Shown: positions 35,840 through 45,101, numbered from the stretch's first letter. The stretch is 64,000 nt of DNA from Lutibaculum baratangense AMV1 (GCF_000496075.1 NZ_AWXZ01000039.1:124001-188000), one strand, 5' to 3'. Made by a program: numbers and translations. The notes: generated from the letters alone by a model not told the origin.

Positions 35840-37176
35840 GATCCCGCGTCGGTCTGCTGGCCCCCGGGCGCAAGTTGATCGCCGTTGCCGCCCGTGTCAA
35901 CGAGCACGGCACGGAAGTCATTCACGTTGGTGCGGGTGGGGCCGCAGGTCAGGAGATCGCCGAGGCCCTCGAAGAACGTGGTGGAATCGTTGCGCGCCAA
36001 GTGGTCGGCGGCGTCGAGCCCAGCCTCTCGGGCCCTTTCCAGCGTGTCGGGGAAGACGAAGGCGCCGGCCGGATCGTCGTCGGCGCCGCTGCCGCCGTCG
36101 GCGCCGTCCGTGTCCGCCGCGAGGGCGGAGACGCCCGGCTGGCCGTCGAGCGCGATGGCGAGGCCGAGCGCGAATTCCTGATTCGGTCCGCCCCGGCCGC
36201 CGCCGGCGATCGTCACGGTCAGCTCTCCCCCCGACAGCAGTACCGTCGGCTTCGCGCCTTCCCGGACGAGATTGATCGCCTGCCGCGCGTGGTCGCGGCC
36301 GACGTCGCGGGCCTCGCCCTCGAGGTCGGCGCCGAGGCTCGTCGTCTCCCACCCGCGCTCGCGCGCAAGCCGGGCTGCCGCCTCGAGCGCCAGATTGGGT
36401 GCCGCGACCAGCCGGTACTCCGCCTTGGCGAGGCGAGGATCGCCCGGTCCCGGCCGGTCCTGCGCCGACTCGAGCGCGGCTGCGATCGCCGGCTGCGGCT
36501 CGATCGCGTAACGGTTGAGGATGCGTAGCGCTTCCGCCGGATCGCCCGGGTCCGCCACGGTGGGGCCGGAGGCGATGGCCAGCGGGTCGTCGTGCGGGAC
36601 GTCGGAGATCGCGAGCGTGAGCACGCGGGCGGGATGCGCGGCGGCTGCCAGACGGCCGCCCTTGATGCGCGACAGGCTGCGGCGAACCGTGTTGATCTCG
36701 GAGATCGTGGCTCCACTGCGCAGGAGGAGCCGCGTCAGCTCCTGCTTGTCGGACAGCGACACGCCGATCGGGGGAGCGATCCAGAGCGCCGAGCCGCCGC
36801 CCGAGAGGAGAACGAGGACGAGGTCGTCCTCGCCCGCGCTCGCCGCGAGCTCGAGCGCGGCCACGGCCGCCGCCACGCCGTTGCGGTCGGGCACGGGGTG
36901 GGCTGCCTCGACCATCGTCACGACGCGGGTGGGGCCGGCATAGCCGTAGCGGGTCACGCCGACCCCCTCGATGCGCTCGGGGGCGAGACCGAGGACGTCG
37001 AGATAGTGCCGCTCGGCCGCCTCCACCATCGCGCCCGCCGCCTTGCCGGCCGCCAGGATGATCAGCCGCCCCTGCGGCGGCTCGGGAAGATGGGGCGGCA
37101 GGCAGACGTCGGGATGGGCGGCGGCAACGGCCGCGTCGTAGAGCTCACGAAGGAAGCCGCGGGATTTTTCGTTCAT
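35836..37176 (-). CDS. Glycerate 2-kinase (GckA/TtuD, MOFRL family)
   Basis: A 446-aa kinase that phosphorylates D-glycerate to 2-phosphoglycerate, feeding lower glycolysis. The N-terminal domain carries ILAAGKAAGAMVEAAERHY and VLLSGGGSALW. The MOFRL domain carries VLLSGGELTVTIAGGGRGGPNQEFALGLA and ADTDGADGGS. The ATG at 37176 overlaps the EamA stop by ATGA, and its own stop overlaps DUF1036 the same way. Co-operonic pyk would carry the product towards pyruvate, since only enolase separates the two steps. Confidence 0.9.
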   Translation of the reverse strand: MNEKSRGFLRELYDAAVAAAHPDVCLPPHLPEPPQGRLIILAAGKAAGAMVEAAERHYLDVLGLAPERIEGVGVTRYGYAGPTRVVTMVEAAHPVPDRNGVAAAVAALELAASAGEDDLVLVLLSGGGSALWIAPPIGVSLSDKQELTRLLLRSGATISEINTVRRSLSRIKGGRLAAAAHPARVLTLAISDVPHDDPLAIASGPTVADPGDPAEALRILNRYAIEPQPAIAAALESAQDRPGPGDPRLAKAEYRLVAAPNLALEAAARLARERGWETTSLGADLEGEARDVGRDHARQAINLVREGAKPTVLLSGGELTVTIAGGGRGGPNQEFALGLAIALDGQPGVSALAADTDGADGGSGADDDPAGAFVFPDTLERAREAGLDAADHLARNDSTTFFEGLGDLLTCGPTRTNVNDFRAVLVDTGGNGDQLAPGGQQTDAGS

Positions 37177-38120
37177 TGGGCGGTTCTTCTCCTTTCGCGC
37201 GTCCTTCCGCGCGGCCGCGCGATCCAGATGCCGGCGAAGATCGAGAGGCTCCCGCAGATCTGCAGGAGGGTGAGGTGCTCGCCGAGGACGAGCCAGCCGA
37301 GCGCCGCCGCGGCGACGCCTTCGACGAAGATGACGAGCGACGAGAACGCGGCGGGCAGGTGGCCCAGCGCGAAGGCGAGGAGGCCCTGGCCGCCGGCGTG
37401 GCTGACGAGCGCCAGGGCGAGAAGCGCCGCGGCGCCTTGCAGGGTCGCGGGAAAGAGCGTCGCCTCCGTCATGAGGGCGAGGATCAGGAGACCCGCCGCC
37501 GTGACGACGCTGGAGCCGAAGAGCAGCGCCCCGGTCGACACGCGCGCCCGCGCCGGCCGCACAGCCAGGATGTAGGCGCCGAAGAAGAGGGCCGTGACGA
37601 GGCCGAAGGCGTCGCCGAGCAGGTGGTCGGGGGCGAAGCGGTAGCTCGATCCCAGCAGGAAGGCCGCGCCGACGATGCCGAGCGCGAGCCCCGCCCAGAT
37701 CTCGCGGCCCACCGTCTCGCGCAGCAGGAGCCACGCACCGAGCACCACCATCACCGGCGCGAGGGCGGCGAGGAAGGTGGCGTTGGCGACGGTCGTGTTC
37801 ATGATGGCGAGGTGCCAGAAGGCGAGGTCGCCGACGAAGAAGAGGCCGGCGAGCGCCACGAGCGGCGGCATCGCGAGGAGCCGCCGCGGCAAGGCGCGGA
37901 GCCTCAGGCGCTCCTCCCACATCATCCAGGCCGCCAGGAAGGGCAGGGCGAGCGCGACGCGCCAGAAGGCGCTGGCGAAGGGCCCGACATCTGCCAGCCG
38001 GACGAAGACGGGCGAGGCGCCCATGGCCACGGCGCCGACGGCGACCGCCAGAAAGGCGGCGCCCGTCCGTCCCGTGCCGCCCTGCGGCGCGGTGGCCTCG
38101 GTTCCCGTCGCTTCGACCAT
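37173..38120 (-). CDS. EamA/DMT-family transporter
   Basis: A 315-aa inner-membrane protein with ten predicted helices in two EamA repeats. The first contains GASPVFVRLADVGPFASAFWRVALALPF, and the second ends ALGWLVLGEHLTLLQICGSLSIFAGIWIA. Members export metabolites or amino acids, and substrate cannot be predicted. The ATG at 38120 (MVEATGTE) is favoured over an in-frame start nine codons upstream. First gene of the eamA-glycerate kinase-DUF1036-pyk operon. The promoter must lie in the 109-bp gap shared with the divergent hydrolase gene. Confidence 0.87.
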   Translation of the reverse strand: MVEATGTEATAPQGGTGRTGAAFLAVAVGAVAMGASPVFVRLADVGPFASAFWRVALALPFLAAWMMWEERLRLRALPRRLLAMPPLVALAGLFFVGDLAFWHLAIMNTTVANATFLAALAPVMVVLGAWLLLRETVGREIWAGLALGIVGAAFLLGSSYRFAPDHLLGDAFGLVTALFFGAYILAVRPARARVSTGALLFGSSVVTAAGLLILALMTEATLFPATLQGAAALLALALVSHAGGQGLLAFALGHLPAAFSSLVIFVEGVAAAALGWLVLGEHLTLLQICGSLSIFAGIWIARPRGRTRERRRTAQ

Positions 38121-38229
38121 GCATCCCCGCAAGCTGCCGGGGTGCATTGCCCGGCACGGCGCGATAGTCCTATAAGACGCGCATTCGTAGGGCAGCCCGG
38201 CTGCCCCGTCACGAAGAATTCAAGGCGAA

Positions 38230-39057
38230 ATGGTCATCAGGCAAGACGCGTGTGGAGAAAGCGCCACGTCGGCGCGTGTGGAAGAGAGCGACTTCCAGCC
38301 CTTCGAGGTGATCGAGGGGCGAGCCGACACGCCGTATCTCCTGCTCTGCGATCACGCATCGAACAGCCTGCCGGCGGAGTACGGCACGCTCGGCCTGACG
38401 GAGAGCGAGCTCGAGCGGCATATCGGCTACGACATCGGCGCCGAGGCGGTGACACGGATGCTGGCCGGCCGACTGGGTTGCCCCGCGGTGATGAGTCGGT
38501 TCTCGCGGCTCCTGATCGATCCCAATCGGGGCGCCGACGACCCGACGCTGATCATGCGATTGTCGGACGGCGCCGTGGTGCCGGGGAATGCGAGGGTCGG
38601 CGAGGCGGAGCGGCAGCGCCGCATCGAGCGCTACTACGAGCCCTATCACCGGGCGGTCGACGGCGCGATCAACGCCGCGATCGCGGCGGGACGGCCGCCG
38701 GCGCTCGTGTCGATCCACAGCTTCACACCTCTCTGGCGAGGCGTGCGCCGGCCGTGGGAGATCGGCATCCTGTGGGACGGCGATCCGCGCCTGCCCGTGC
38801 CGATGATCGACATGCTGTCGCGCGACGCTGCCCTGACCGTCGGCGACAACGAGCCCTACAGCGGCAGGCTGAAGGGCGACACCATGTACCGGCACGGCAC
38901 CTGCCGCGGGCTGGCGCACGCCCTGGTCGAGCTGCGCCAGGACCTGATCGCCGACGAGGCCGGCGCCGCGCACTGGGCTGGCCTTCTGGGGGATCTCCTT
39001 GACGCGCTGGCCGGCACGCCGCACCTCAACGAGATACACCTGTCGCAGGCCGCGTGA
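38230..39057 (+). CDS. N-formylglutamate amidohydrolase family protein
   Basis: A 275-aa metal-dependent hydrolase of the HutG-like FGase family. Motifs are LLLCDHASNSLPAEYGTLGL, HIGYDIGAEAVTRMLA, FSRLLIDPNRG, ALVSIHSFTPLWRG and the conserved GDNEPYSGRLKGDTMYRHG. It would release formate from N-formylglutamate or a related acylated amino acid. No hut genes are linked, so its role outside histidine breakdown is open. The gene is followed by DUF1244 (17 bp) and then gapR on the same strand. Confidence 0.88.
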   Translation: MVIRQDACGESATSARVEESDFQPFEVIEGRADTPYLLLCDHASNSLPAEYGTLGLTESELERHIGYDIGAEAVTRMLAGRLGCPAVMSRFSRLLIDPNRGADDPTLIMRLSDGAVVPGNARVGEAERQRRIERYYEPYHRAVDGAINAAIAAGRPPALVSIHSFTPLWRGVRRPWEIGILWDGDPRLPVPMIDMLSRDAALTVGDNEPYSGRLKGDTMYRHGTCRGLAHALVELRQDLIADEAGAAHWAGLLGDLLDALAGTPHLNEIHLSQAA

Positions 39058-39074
39058 CGCGAGGAGACTTCACC

Positions 39075-39380
39075 ATGACGGACAAGATCGACGAAAAGAC
39101 CCGGACGGAGCTCGAGGCTGCCGCCTTCAGGCGTCTCGTCGCGCATCTGCGCGAGCGCACGGACGTGCAGAACATCGACCTGATGAACCTCGGTGGCTTC
39201 TGCCGGAACTGCCTCTCGAACTGGTACCGCGAGGCGGCCGAGGAACGCGGCCTTTCCATGACGAAGGACGAGTCGCGGGAGGTCGTCTACGGCATGCCCT
39301 ACGAGGAGTGGAAGGCGAAGCACCAGAGCGAGGCGACGCCCGAGCAGCAGGAACAGTTCAAGACCTCGCATCGCCACTGA
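39075..39380 (+). CDS. DUF1244 family protein
   Basis: A 101-aa soluble protein. The family core is DLMNLGGFCRNCLSNWYREAAEERG with a CxxC pair, then MTKDESREVVYGMPYEEWKAKHQ. Structures of relatives are known but function is not. The start MTDKIDEKTR at 39075 follows GAGGAGACTTCACC. It probably shares a transcript with the formylglutamate amidohydrolase gene. Confidence 0.88.
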   Translation: MTDKIDEKTRTELEAAAFRRLVAHLRERTDVQNIDLMNLGGFCRNCLSNWYREAAEERGLSMTKDESREVVYGMPYEEWKAKHQSEATPEQQEQFKTSHRH

Positions 39381-39515
39381 GGCAAGGCTTCATCCACGCA
39401 TCCGCGGCGTCGGGCACGGTCATGCGCCGCCCATCCCGCGACGCGCGCTTTTCGCCCCAAACCCAGAGACCCGCCGCCGAGAGGGCGGCCGCATGACAAC
39501 TATCGAGAGGACCAG

Positions 39516-39770
39516 ATGGTCGAAGACCTCACGGACAGCGGTGTCGCCGCAGAAGAACTGAAGCAGCTCATCGAGCGCATCGAGCGCCTCGAGGAGGAGA
39601 AGAAGGGCATCGCGGACGACATCAAGGAGGTCTACGCCGAGGCCAAGGGGCGCGGCTTCGACACGAAGGCGATGCGGACGCTCGTTCGCCTGCGGGCGAA
39701 GCCGCCGCAGGAGCGGGAGGAGGAAGAGGCGATCCTCGAGCTCTACAAGCAGGCGCTCGGCCTCGGCTGA
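39516..39770 (+). CDS. GapR-family nucleoid-associated protein (DUF2312)
   Basis: An 84-aa, largely coiled-coil DNA-binding protein ([50 protein letters not shown]). GapR in Caulobacter binds overtwisted DNA ahead of replication and transcription, and is essential or important. Sequence and length match that family. It precedes a strong hairpin terminator. Confidence 0.92.
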   Translation: MVEDLTDSGVAAEELKQLIERIERLEEEKKGIADDIKEVYAEAKGRGFDTKAMRTLVRLRAKPPQEREEEEAILELYKQALGLG

Positions 39771-39816
39771 CGCCCGCGGCCCGGTCGGGCGGCCCTATCT
39801 TCATCCGACGCACAAA

Positions 39817-39853
39817 GAGAAGGCCGGGCGCGACCCTCGCGCCCGGCCTTCTC
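39817..39853. terminator. Strong bidirectional hairpin terminator
   Basis: A perfect 17-bp inverted repeat, GAGAAGGCCGGGCGCGA (39817-39833) and its complement (39837-39853), with a 3-base CCC loop. It lies between convergent gapR and the DUF882 gene and can end both transcripts. Tails are short (AAA on one side, GTT on the other). Confidence 0.85.
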
Positions 39854-39878
39854 GTTCCTCCAGGGAGAGGGAAGCTCG

Positions 39879-41480
39879 CTACCGCCTGCCGGCCAGCGCG
39901 ATCGTCTTGACCGCAAGGTGGTTGATCGGCGCGCCCTTGAAGCCGTTCGCGTAGTCGAGCGGGCCGCGCGGCACGAAGCGGTTGTCGACGAAATGGCTCG
40001 CCCTCTCGAACAGCGGCTCGAGGTCGCGCTGGTCCGGATGGCGAAGGCCGAGCCCGTTGCCGGTGCGCCAGACCGTCGCGCTGGTCGCCACCGCGTCGAT
40101 CGCCTTCACGCTGAGGTCCATCGGCACGAGCTTGACGCTCGTCGTCAGCGTGCCGTTCGTGAACGTGCGGTCGAAGGGCAGGTCGCGCCTGGCGTCGGCA
40201 CCGGCCGGCGCGAGCGCCGTCACGATGTTCGGCTCGATCCGGGCGGGCTGTCGGGGCGTCGCCGCGGAGGTGATGAGAGGACGCTCGGGCGGCATGATGG
40301 CCGCAACGAGGACGGAGTCGACCTTGGGAGGCTCCGGCGGCATCGGCACGTCGAGCTTCGCCGCGACCGCCGCGGGCTCGGGCTGCTCGGCCGCCTCGAG
40401 AGCGGGCTCCATGGCCGGCCGTGCGACCGGCATCGGAACGTTGGCGGCGAGAACGACGGGCGCCGAAGCGGCCTCTGCGGGTTCGGCCGCCGCGGCCGCC
40501 GGGGCAGGGCGCTCCGGCCGGGCGGGCGGAAGCGGTGCATTGGCCGCGGCCACCTGCATCGCAGCCGGCTCCTGTCGGGGTGCCGCTGCGGGTGCCGCCG
40601 GCGCGGCGGCGACCTGAGTCCGCTGCGGCGCGGGCCGCGCGGCGGGCGCCCGGCCCGTCGCCTGCTCCTCGTCGTCCTCCTCGCCGGCGTTGCCGAAGAG
40701 CGAGGCGAAGAAGTTGCGGCCGCCGGACGCGCGGACCGGCGCAGCCGGATCGTCGCTCGACCTGCGCCCGCCGCCGAGCGCCGCGAAGAGGCCGCGCGAC
40801 TGGGTTTGACCGCTGGACGTGCCGCCGCCGCTCTTGCGGCGCTCGGCCTCGGCGAGCGCCACCTGGTAGCCGTCCATCGGGCGCCCGTCGCTCGGGATGT
40901 GCAGGGTCTTCCCGTCCGGGAACACCTTCGCGAGCTGCTGGCGCGACATGCGCGGCCAGTGGCGCACGCTGCCGGTGTCGAGATGGATGAAAGGCGAACC
41001 CGAGGTGGGGTAGAAGCCGACGCCGCCCACCTGCTCGCGGAGACCCGCCGCCCGAAGCTGCGTCAGGTTCACGCCGGGGAGGAAGAAGTCGAGGGCCCGG
41101 CCCCGCATGTGCTGGCTCTGCTGCGCGACGCCGCTCGACCGGGAGCGCAGCGCCGCGTTGGTCACCGGCGAGCGGTAGCCGGACAGCACGTGCACGGGGG
41201 CGTTCGTGCCGAGCTTCCGGCGGACGTCCCAGATGAGGTCCATCAGCGCGGGGTCCATGTTGGTGGCTTCGTTGCGCCGCCAGTCGCGGAGAATGTAGTT
41301 GATCTTCTTGAGGGCCGCCTGATCGTACCTGCCGTTACGCTTGTACGTCACGGTCAGCGTCTCACCCGTGTGCATCTGCTTGAAGGTGAGCGTGCGGTCT
41401 TCCGCTGCGGCTGGGGTGCTGAAGGCTCCTGACAAGACAAGCAGGAGCGCCAGTCCGCTCAGCGCGGTCGCGAGGCGCAT
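39879..41480 (-). CDS. Exported DUF882 (YcbK/M15-type peptidase) protein with long Pro/Ala-rich tail
   Basis: About 533 aa. A signal peptide (MRLATALSGLALLLVLSGAF) is followed by a DUF882 domain (residues 30-180) with SGYRSPVTNAALRSRSSGVAQQSQHMRGRALDFFLPG, VGGVGFYPTSGSPFIHLDTG and the metal-binding histidines of D,D-carboxypeptidase-type M15 proteins (SQHMRGRALD and FIHLD). A long low-complexity region (about 230-400) repeats PMP/PxxRP motifs such as ANVPMPVARP and DVPMPPEPP. A conserved C-terminal block follows (FDRTFTNGTLTTSVKLVPMDLSVKAID). It is probably an envelope or peptidoglycan protein. A TTG at 41486 would add two residues. Confidence 0.8.
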   Translation of the reverse strand: MRLATALSGLALLLVLSGAFSTPAAAEDRTLTFKQMHTGETLTVTYKRNGRYDQAALKKINYILRDWRRNEATNMDPALMDLIWDVRRKLGTNAPVHVLSGYRSPVTNAALRSRSSGVAQQSQHMRGRALDFFLPGVNLTQLRAAGLREQVGGVGFYPTSGSPFIHLDTGSVRHWPRMSRQQLAKVFPDGKTLHIPSDGRPMDGYQVALAEAERRKSGGGTSSGQTQSRGLFAALGGGRRSSDDPAAPVRASGGRNFFASLFGNAGEEDDEEQATGRAPAARPAPQRTQVAAAPAAPAAAPRQEPAAMQVAAANAPLPPARPERPAPAAAAAEPAEAASAPVVLAANVPMPVARPAMEPALEAAEQPEPAAVAAKLDVPMPPEPPKVDSVLVAAIMPPERPLITSAATPRQPARIEPNIVTALAPAGADARRDLPFDRTFTNGTLTTSVKLVPMDLSVKAIDAVATSATVWRTGNGLGLRHPDQRDLEPLFERASHFVDNRFVPRGPLDYANGFKGAPINHLAVKTIALAGRR

Positions 41481-41602
41481 CGGCAAGTTCGCTTCCCCCG
41501 ATTGGCAGGCCTGTCGGCCGGCCCTGTCCGACGGTGTGTCACCAAGGGCACTGTTAGCGCAGCACCCTCATCTCGGACGGATCCTTTACCCGTATTGGTT
41601 AA

Positions 41603-41614
41603 GGCAACGTTGCC
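41603..41614. promoter_or_regulatory. 12-bp perfect palindrome upstream of the DUF882 gene
   Basis: GGCAACGTTGCC lies in the 188-bp gap between the L,D-transpeptidase stop and the DUF882 start, about 120 bp before the latter. It has dyad symmetry like a dimeric-repressor site. It could be an operator; no copy was noticed elsewhere in the window. Confidence 0.3.
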
Positions 41615-41674
41615 ACAAGGTTACAATTTCGCGGCGAAACTTTGACCCGACTCGGGGGGGCAGCACAAGTCTCG

Positions 41675-43327
41675 TCAGCCTGTGGCGCCGAGAAGACGCT
41701 TCATCTCCCGGTCGTAGCCGTAGATGTCGCTCCAGCGTTTCATCGTGCCTTCGGGCCCTGCCCAGACCGTGAAGTAGCTCAGATGCACGGGGATGTGGCG
41801 CTCGAGCGAGCGGGCCTGGTTGCGGCCGCCGATCATGCCCCGGACCGTGTCGCCGCTGAGCTTGGGCTCCTCGGACAGGAGAGCGTCGGCGAATGCGAGG
41901 GGGTCGTCCACCCTCACGCAGCCGTGGCTCAGGGCGCGGTCGGAGCGCGAGAACAGGTTCCGGTTCGGCGTGTCGTGCAGGTAGACGGCGTGCTTGTTCG
42001 GGAACATGAACTTCACGTTGCCCAGCGCGTTCGCCTCGCCCGGAACCTGCCGGAAGCGGAACGGCATGTTGCCGGGGCTCACGCGCGACCAGTCGACGCG
42101 GACGGGATCGATGAGCTGCGACTTGCCGTCGCCCGTGTAGAGCACCTGGATGCCGCGGCGGTCGAAGAAGTAGGGGTCGCGACGGATCTCGGGCAGCATT
42201 TCCTTGACCGCGATCGAGGACGGAACGTTCCAGTACGGGTTGACGTCGACATACTCGATCTCGTCGCTGAAGAGCGGCGTGCGGTTCGTCTGTGTCCCGA
42301 CGATGACCCGCGTCTCGAAGGTCTCCCTGCCGTCCTGCAGGATGCGGAGCTTGAACTCGGGGATGTTGACGAAGACGTGGTGCCGGCCGAGATCGCGCGG
42401 CAGCCAGCGCCAGCGCTCCATGTTGGCGACGATGTCGGCGCTCGTGAGCGAGGTCGACGCATTCAGCATCTCGCGGGTCCGCGGGCCGACGATGCCGTCG
42501 ACCGTCATGCCATGTTCCTTCTGGAAGGCGCGCACGGCGGCAGCGAGCTCGGGCTCGTAGACTCGATCGTCCGTCCCGGCACGGGCCGCGACGCCGAGGC
42601 GCTCGCGAAGGGCGGGCACGGCTTCGTCCCGCATGCCGAGGCGCAGGCTGGGGCCGTCGGGGATCGGGCGCGACGGCTCGACGGACCCCGTGTACTGGCG
42701 CAGCTCGCGCAGCCGCTCCCGGAGGGCGGCGAACTGCGGATGCTGCGGGTTCTGCGCGTCGAGGAGCGACACGATGTCGTCGCTCGACGCGAGCTCCCGG
42801 AGAAAGATCCCGGCATCGAAGGGGTCGGGCGTCGCCGACACGAAGTCGCCGAGGGTGGACGGCACGAGCCGCCCCTGCCGCGCCTCTCTGGCGAAGCGCA
42901 CCGCGAGCAGCGTGAGCTCGACCTCGCTCGCGGCGAGGTCGAGCGCCGCGGCCGTGGAAAGGGGCAGCCTCGCCTCGTAGGCCAGCGGGTCGAGCCCGTC
43001 GTCGCCCGCCTCCGCCAGACGCCGCGCGAGCTCCCGCGCGCCGCGCTTGAAGCCGTGATCGCCGATCCAGACCGGGGCGAAGTCGCGCGCCTCGTAGAAG
43101 GCCTGCACCGCCTTGGCATCGGCGAGGAGCCGGCCGCTGCGCTTGGCCGCCGTGTCGGCCAGCGCCGTCTCGATCAGCGACGAAACGGGCTGGCCTGCCG
43201 GGGCCGCCGCGACGCCGGTGGCGCCGCCCGTGGTCTGGCCGGGATGGGCGAGCGGCTGCGCGTTCGCACCGGTCGTGGCGATGGCACCGATGGCGAGAAG
43301 CGTCAGGGCGAGGCGTGTCTTCGTCAT
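41675..43327 (-). CDS. L,D-transpeptidase (YcbB/LdtD type)
   Basis: A 550-aa periplasmic enzyme that makes 3-3 cross-links in peptidoglycan or attaches proteins to it. Signal peptide MTKTRLALTLLAIGAIATTGANA. An N-terminal scaffold region (VQAFYEARDFAPVWIGDHG) precedes a peptidoglycan-binding domain (LRLGMRDEAVPALRERLG...MTVDGIVGPRTREMLN). The YkuD catalytic domain carries SHGCVRVDDP with the nucleophilic cysteine near residue 468. The length agrees with YcbB (about 600 aa). The ATG at 43327 starts the signal peptide; the frame is open further upstream without homology. It is downstream of the NtrC-like regulator on the same strand. Confidence 0.93.
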   Translation of the reverse strand: MTKTRLALTLLAIGAIATTGANAQPLAHPGQTTGGATGVAAAPAGQPVSSLIETALADTAAKRSGRLLADAKAVQAFYEARDFAPVWIGDHGFKRGARELARRLAEAGDDGLDPLAYEARLPLSTAAALDLAASEVELTLLAVRFAREARQGRLVPSTLGDFVSATPDPFDAGIFLRELASSDDIVSLLDAQNPQHPQFAALRERLRELRQYTGSVEPSRPIPDGPSLRLGMRDEAVPALRERLGVAARAGTDDRVYEPELAAAVRAFQKEHGMTVDGIVGPRTREMLNASTSLTSADIVANMERWRWLPRDLGRHHVFVNIPEFKLRILQDGRETFETRVIVGTQTNRTPLFSDEIEYVDVNPYWNVPSSIAVKEMLPEIRRDPYFFDRRGIQVLYTGDGKSQLIDPVRVDWSRVSPGNMPFRFRQVPGEANALGNVKFMFPNKHAVYLHDTPNRNLFSRSDRALSHGCVRVDDPLAFADALLSEEPKLSGDTVRGMIGGRNQARSLERHIPVHLSYFTVWAGPEGTMKRWSDIYGYDREMKRLLGATG

Positions 43328-43407
43328 GAGGTCCTGCTGGTCCGGCGCACGAATCGCCCGAAATGGTACCGACCCGCGCGCGTCGACTGGAAACAAATGC
43401 CCGCGAT

Positions 43408-44898
43408 CTACTCCGCCGCGTCGAGGCCGAGCTCCCGCACGCGACGATAGAGGGTCGATCGACCTATGCCGAGCCGCCGCGCGACCTCGCTCATCCGGCC
43501 TCGATAATGCTCGAGCGCGAAGCGGATGATGTCGGCCTCCACGTCCGAAAGCGGCCGCATCTCGCCGTCCTCGTCGAGGAGCCCCACCCGCGGGCCCGCG
43601 AGGTCCTGCGGCTGCGCCGGCGACTGGTGGGCGCCCCAGCCCCGCCGCCCCGCCACCGCCATGCGCTGTGCGGTCTCGCGCAGTTGCGCGGTCGCGATAT
43701 CGTCCGGCTCCAGATCCGGCACCTGCGCGGCGATCTGGGGGAAGGCCTCGATCCCGACCTCCGGTCCGTCGGCCAGCACGACGGCGCGGAACACGGCATT
43801 CTCGAGCTGTCGCACGTTTCCGGGCCAGCGGTGGCGCATCAGGAGCTCGATCGCTCGCGGGCTGACCCCGTCTATCCGCTTGCCTTCTTCCGCCGCGAAA
43901 CGGGTGGCGAAGTGCTGGACGAGGCTCGGTATGTCCTCCGGCCGCTCGCGCAAGGGAGGGATCATGATCGGGAATACGTTCAGCCGGTAATACAGGTCCT
44001 CGCGGAAGGCACCCTGCTGGACGATCTCGATCATCGAGCGGTTGGTGGCGGAGATGAGGCGGAAGTCGGTCTTGACCGGCTTGCGTGCGCCGACGGGGTC
44101 TACCTCGCCCTCCTGCAGCGCCCGCAGGAGCTTCACCTGGGCATCCGGCGGCAGTTCGCTCACCTCGTCCAGGAACAGAGTTCCGCCGTCGGCCTCGACG
44201 AACTTGCCGATCCTGCGCTCGGTCGCGCCGGTGAAGGCGCCTCTCTCGTGCCCGAACAGGGTGCTCTCGACGAGGTTCTCCGGGATGGCTCCGCAATTGA
44301 CGGCGACGAACGGCTTGCCGGCGCGGTTGCTGGACCCCTGGATCGCACGCGCGATGACCTCCTTGCCGACCCCGCTCTCTCCCTCGAGGATGATCGGGAT
44401 GTTCGAGGCGGCCGCGCGTTCGCCGAGCTCGATGACCCGCCGCATGGTGGGGCTTCTCGTGATCAGGTCGCGGAAGGTGAGGCGCCCCTCCGCCTTGCGC
44501 TGGATGCGGACGATCTCCCCCTGCAGCGCGTTGACCTTGAGCGCGTTCCTGATCGAGACCTCGAGCCGCTCGGGGCTGATCGGCTTCACCACGAAGTCGG
44601 CGGCGCCGGCGCGCATGGCCGAGACCACCGTGTCGATGCCGCCATGGGCGGTCTGCACGATCACGGGCGGTCGAGAGTCGAAGGCCTGCAGCCTTTCCAG
44701 AACCTCGAGGCCGCCGAGACCGGGCATGACGAGGTCGAGTATCAGGAGGTCGACGTCGCCCGCGTCGTGCGACAGCATGGAGAGCGCCTGCTCGCCATCC
44801 TCCGCCACGGACGAGCGGAATCCGAGCCGTCGCACCGCGCTGTCGAGAATCCGCCGCTGAACGGGGTCGTCGTCGACAATGAGGATGCGTTCGGCCAT
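43408..44898 (-). CDS. Sigma54-dependent response regulator (NtrC family)
   Basis: A 496-aa activator of RpoN promoters. The receiver domain (residues 5-120) has its phosphoacceptor at Asp55 (LLILDLVMPG). The AAA+ domain has Walker A GESGVGKE (173-180), an intact GAFTGA loop (220-225) for sigma54 contact, and Walker B GGTLFLDEVSEL. The C-terminal Fis-type helix-turn-helix ends MSEVARRLGIGRSTLYRRVRELGLD. The start MAERILIVDDD at 44898 is chosen. No cognate histidine kinase is adjacent. It is divergent from the M3 peptidase gene across 203 bp. Target genes are not evident. Confidence 0.93.
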   Translation of the reverse strand: MAERILIVDDDPVQRRILDSAVRRLGFRSSVAEDGEQALSMLSHDAGDVDLLILDLVMPGLGGLEVLERLQAFDSRPPVIVQTAHGGIDTVVSAMRAGAADFVVKPISPERLEVSIRNALKVNALQGEIVRIQRKAEGRLTFRDLITRSPTMRRVIELGERAAASNIPIILEGESGVGKEVIARAIQGSSNRAGKPFVAVNCGAIPENLVESTLFGHERGAFTGATERRIGKFVEADGGTLFLDEVSELPPDAQVKLLRALQEGEVDPVGARKPVKTDFRLISATNRSMIEIVQQGAFREDLYYRLNVFPIMIPPLRERPEDIPSLVQHFATRFAAEEGKRIDGVSPRAIELLMRHRWPGNVRQLENAVFRAVVLADGPEVGIEAFPQIAAQVPDLEPDDIATAQLRETAQRMAVAGRRGWGAHQSPAQPQDLAGPRVGLLDEDGEMRPLSDVEADIIRFALEHYRGRMSEVARRLGIGRSTLYRRVRELGLDAAE

Positions 44899-45101
44899 CA
44901 ATCTCCCCGATGAATTCGCGTGAAGGCGATTGTCGGCGAGCAGCGCCGGCCCCACATCCTTCCGGTCGATCGGTAAAGGTCTTCTTAAGCAATTCCGCCA
45001 CGACCGGACCCGGGACCTCTGCCGGGGCGACTTTCTCGCCGATCACCCGCCGAGCTGCTAGAAGCGAAGCGACGGTCCGAACAGGAATGATGTTGAGATC
45101 C

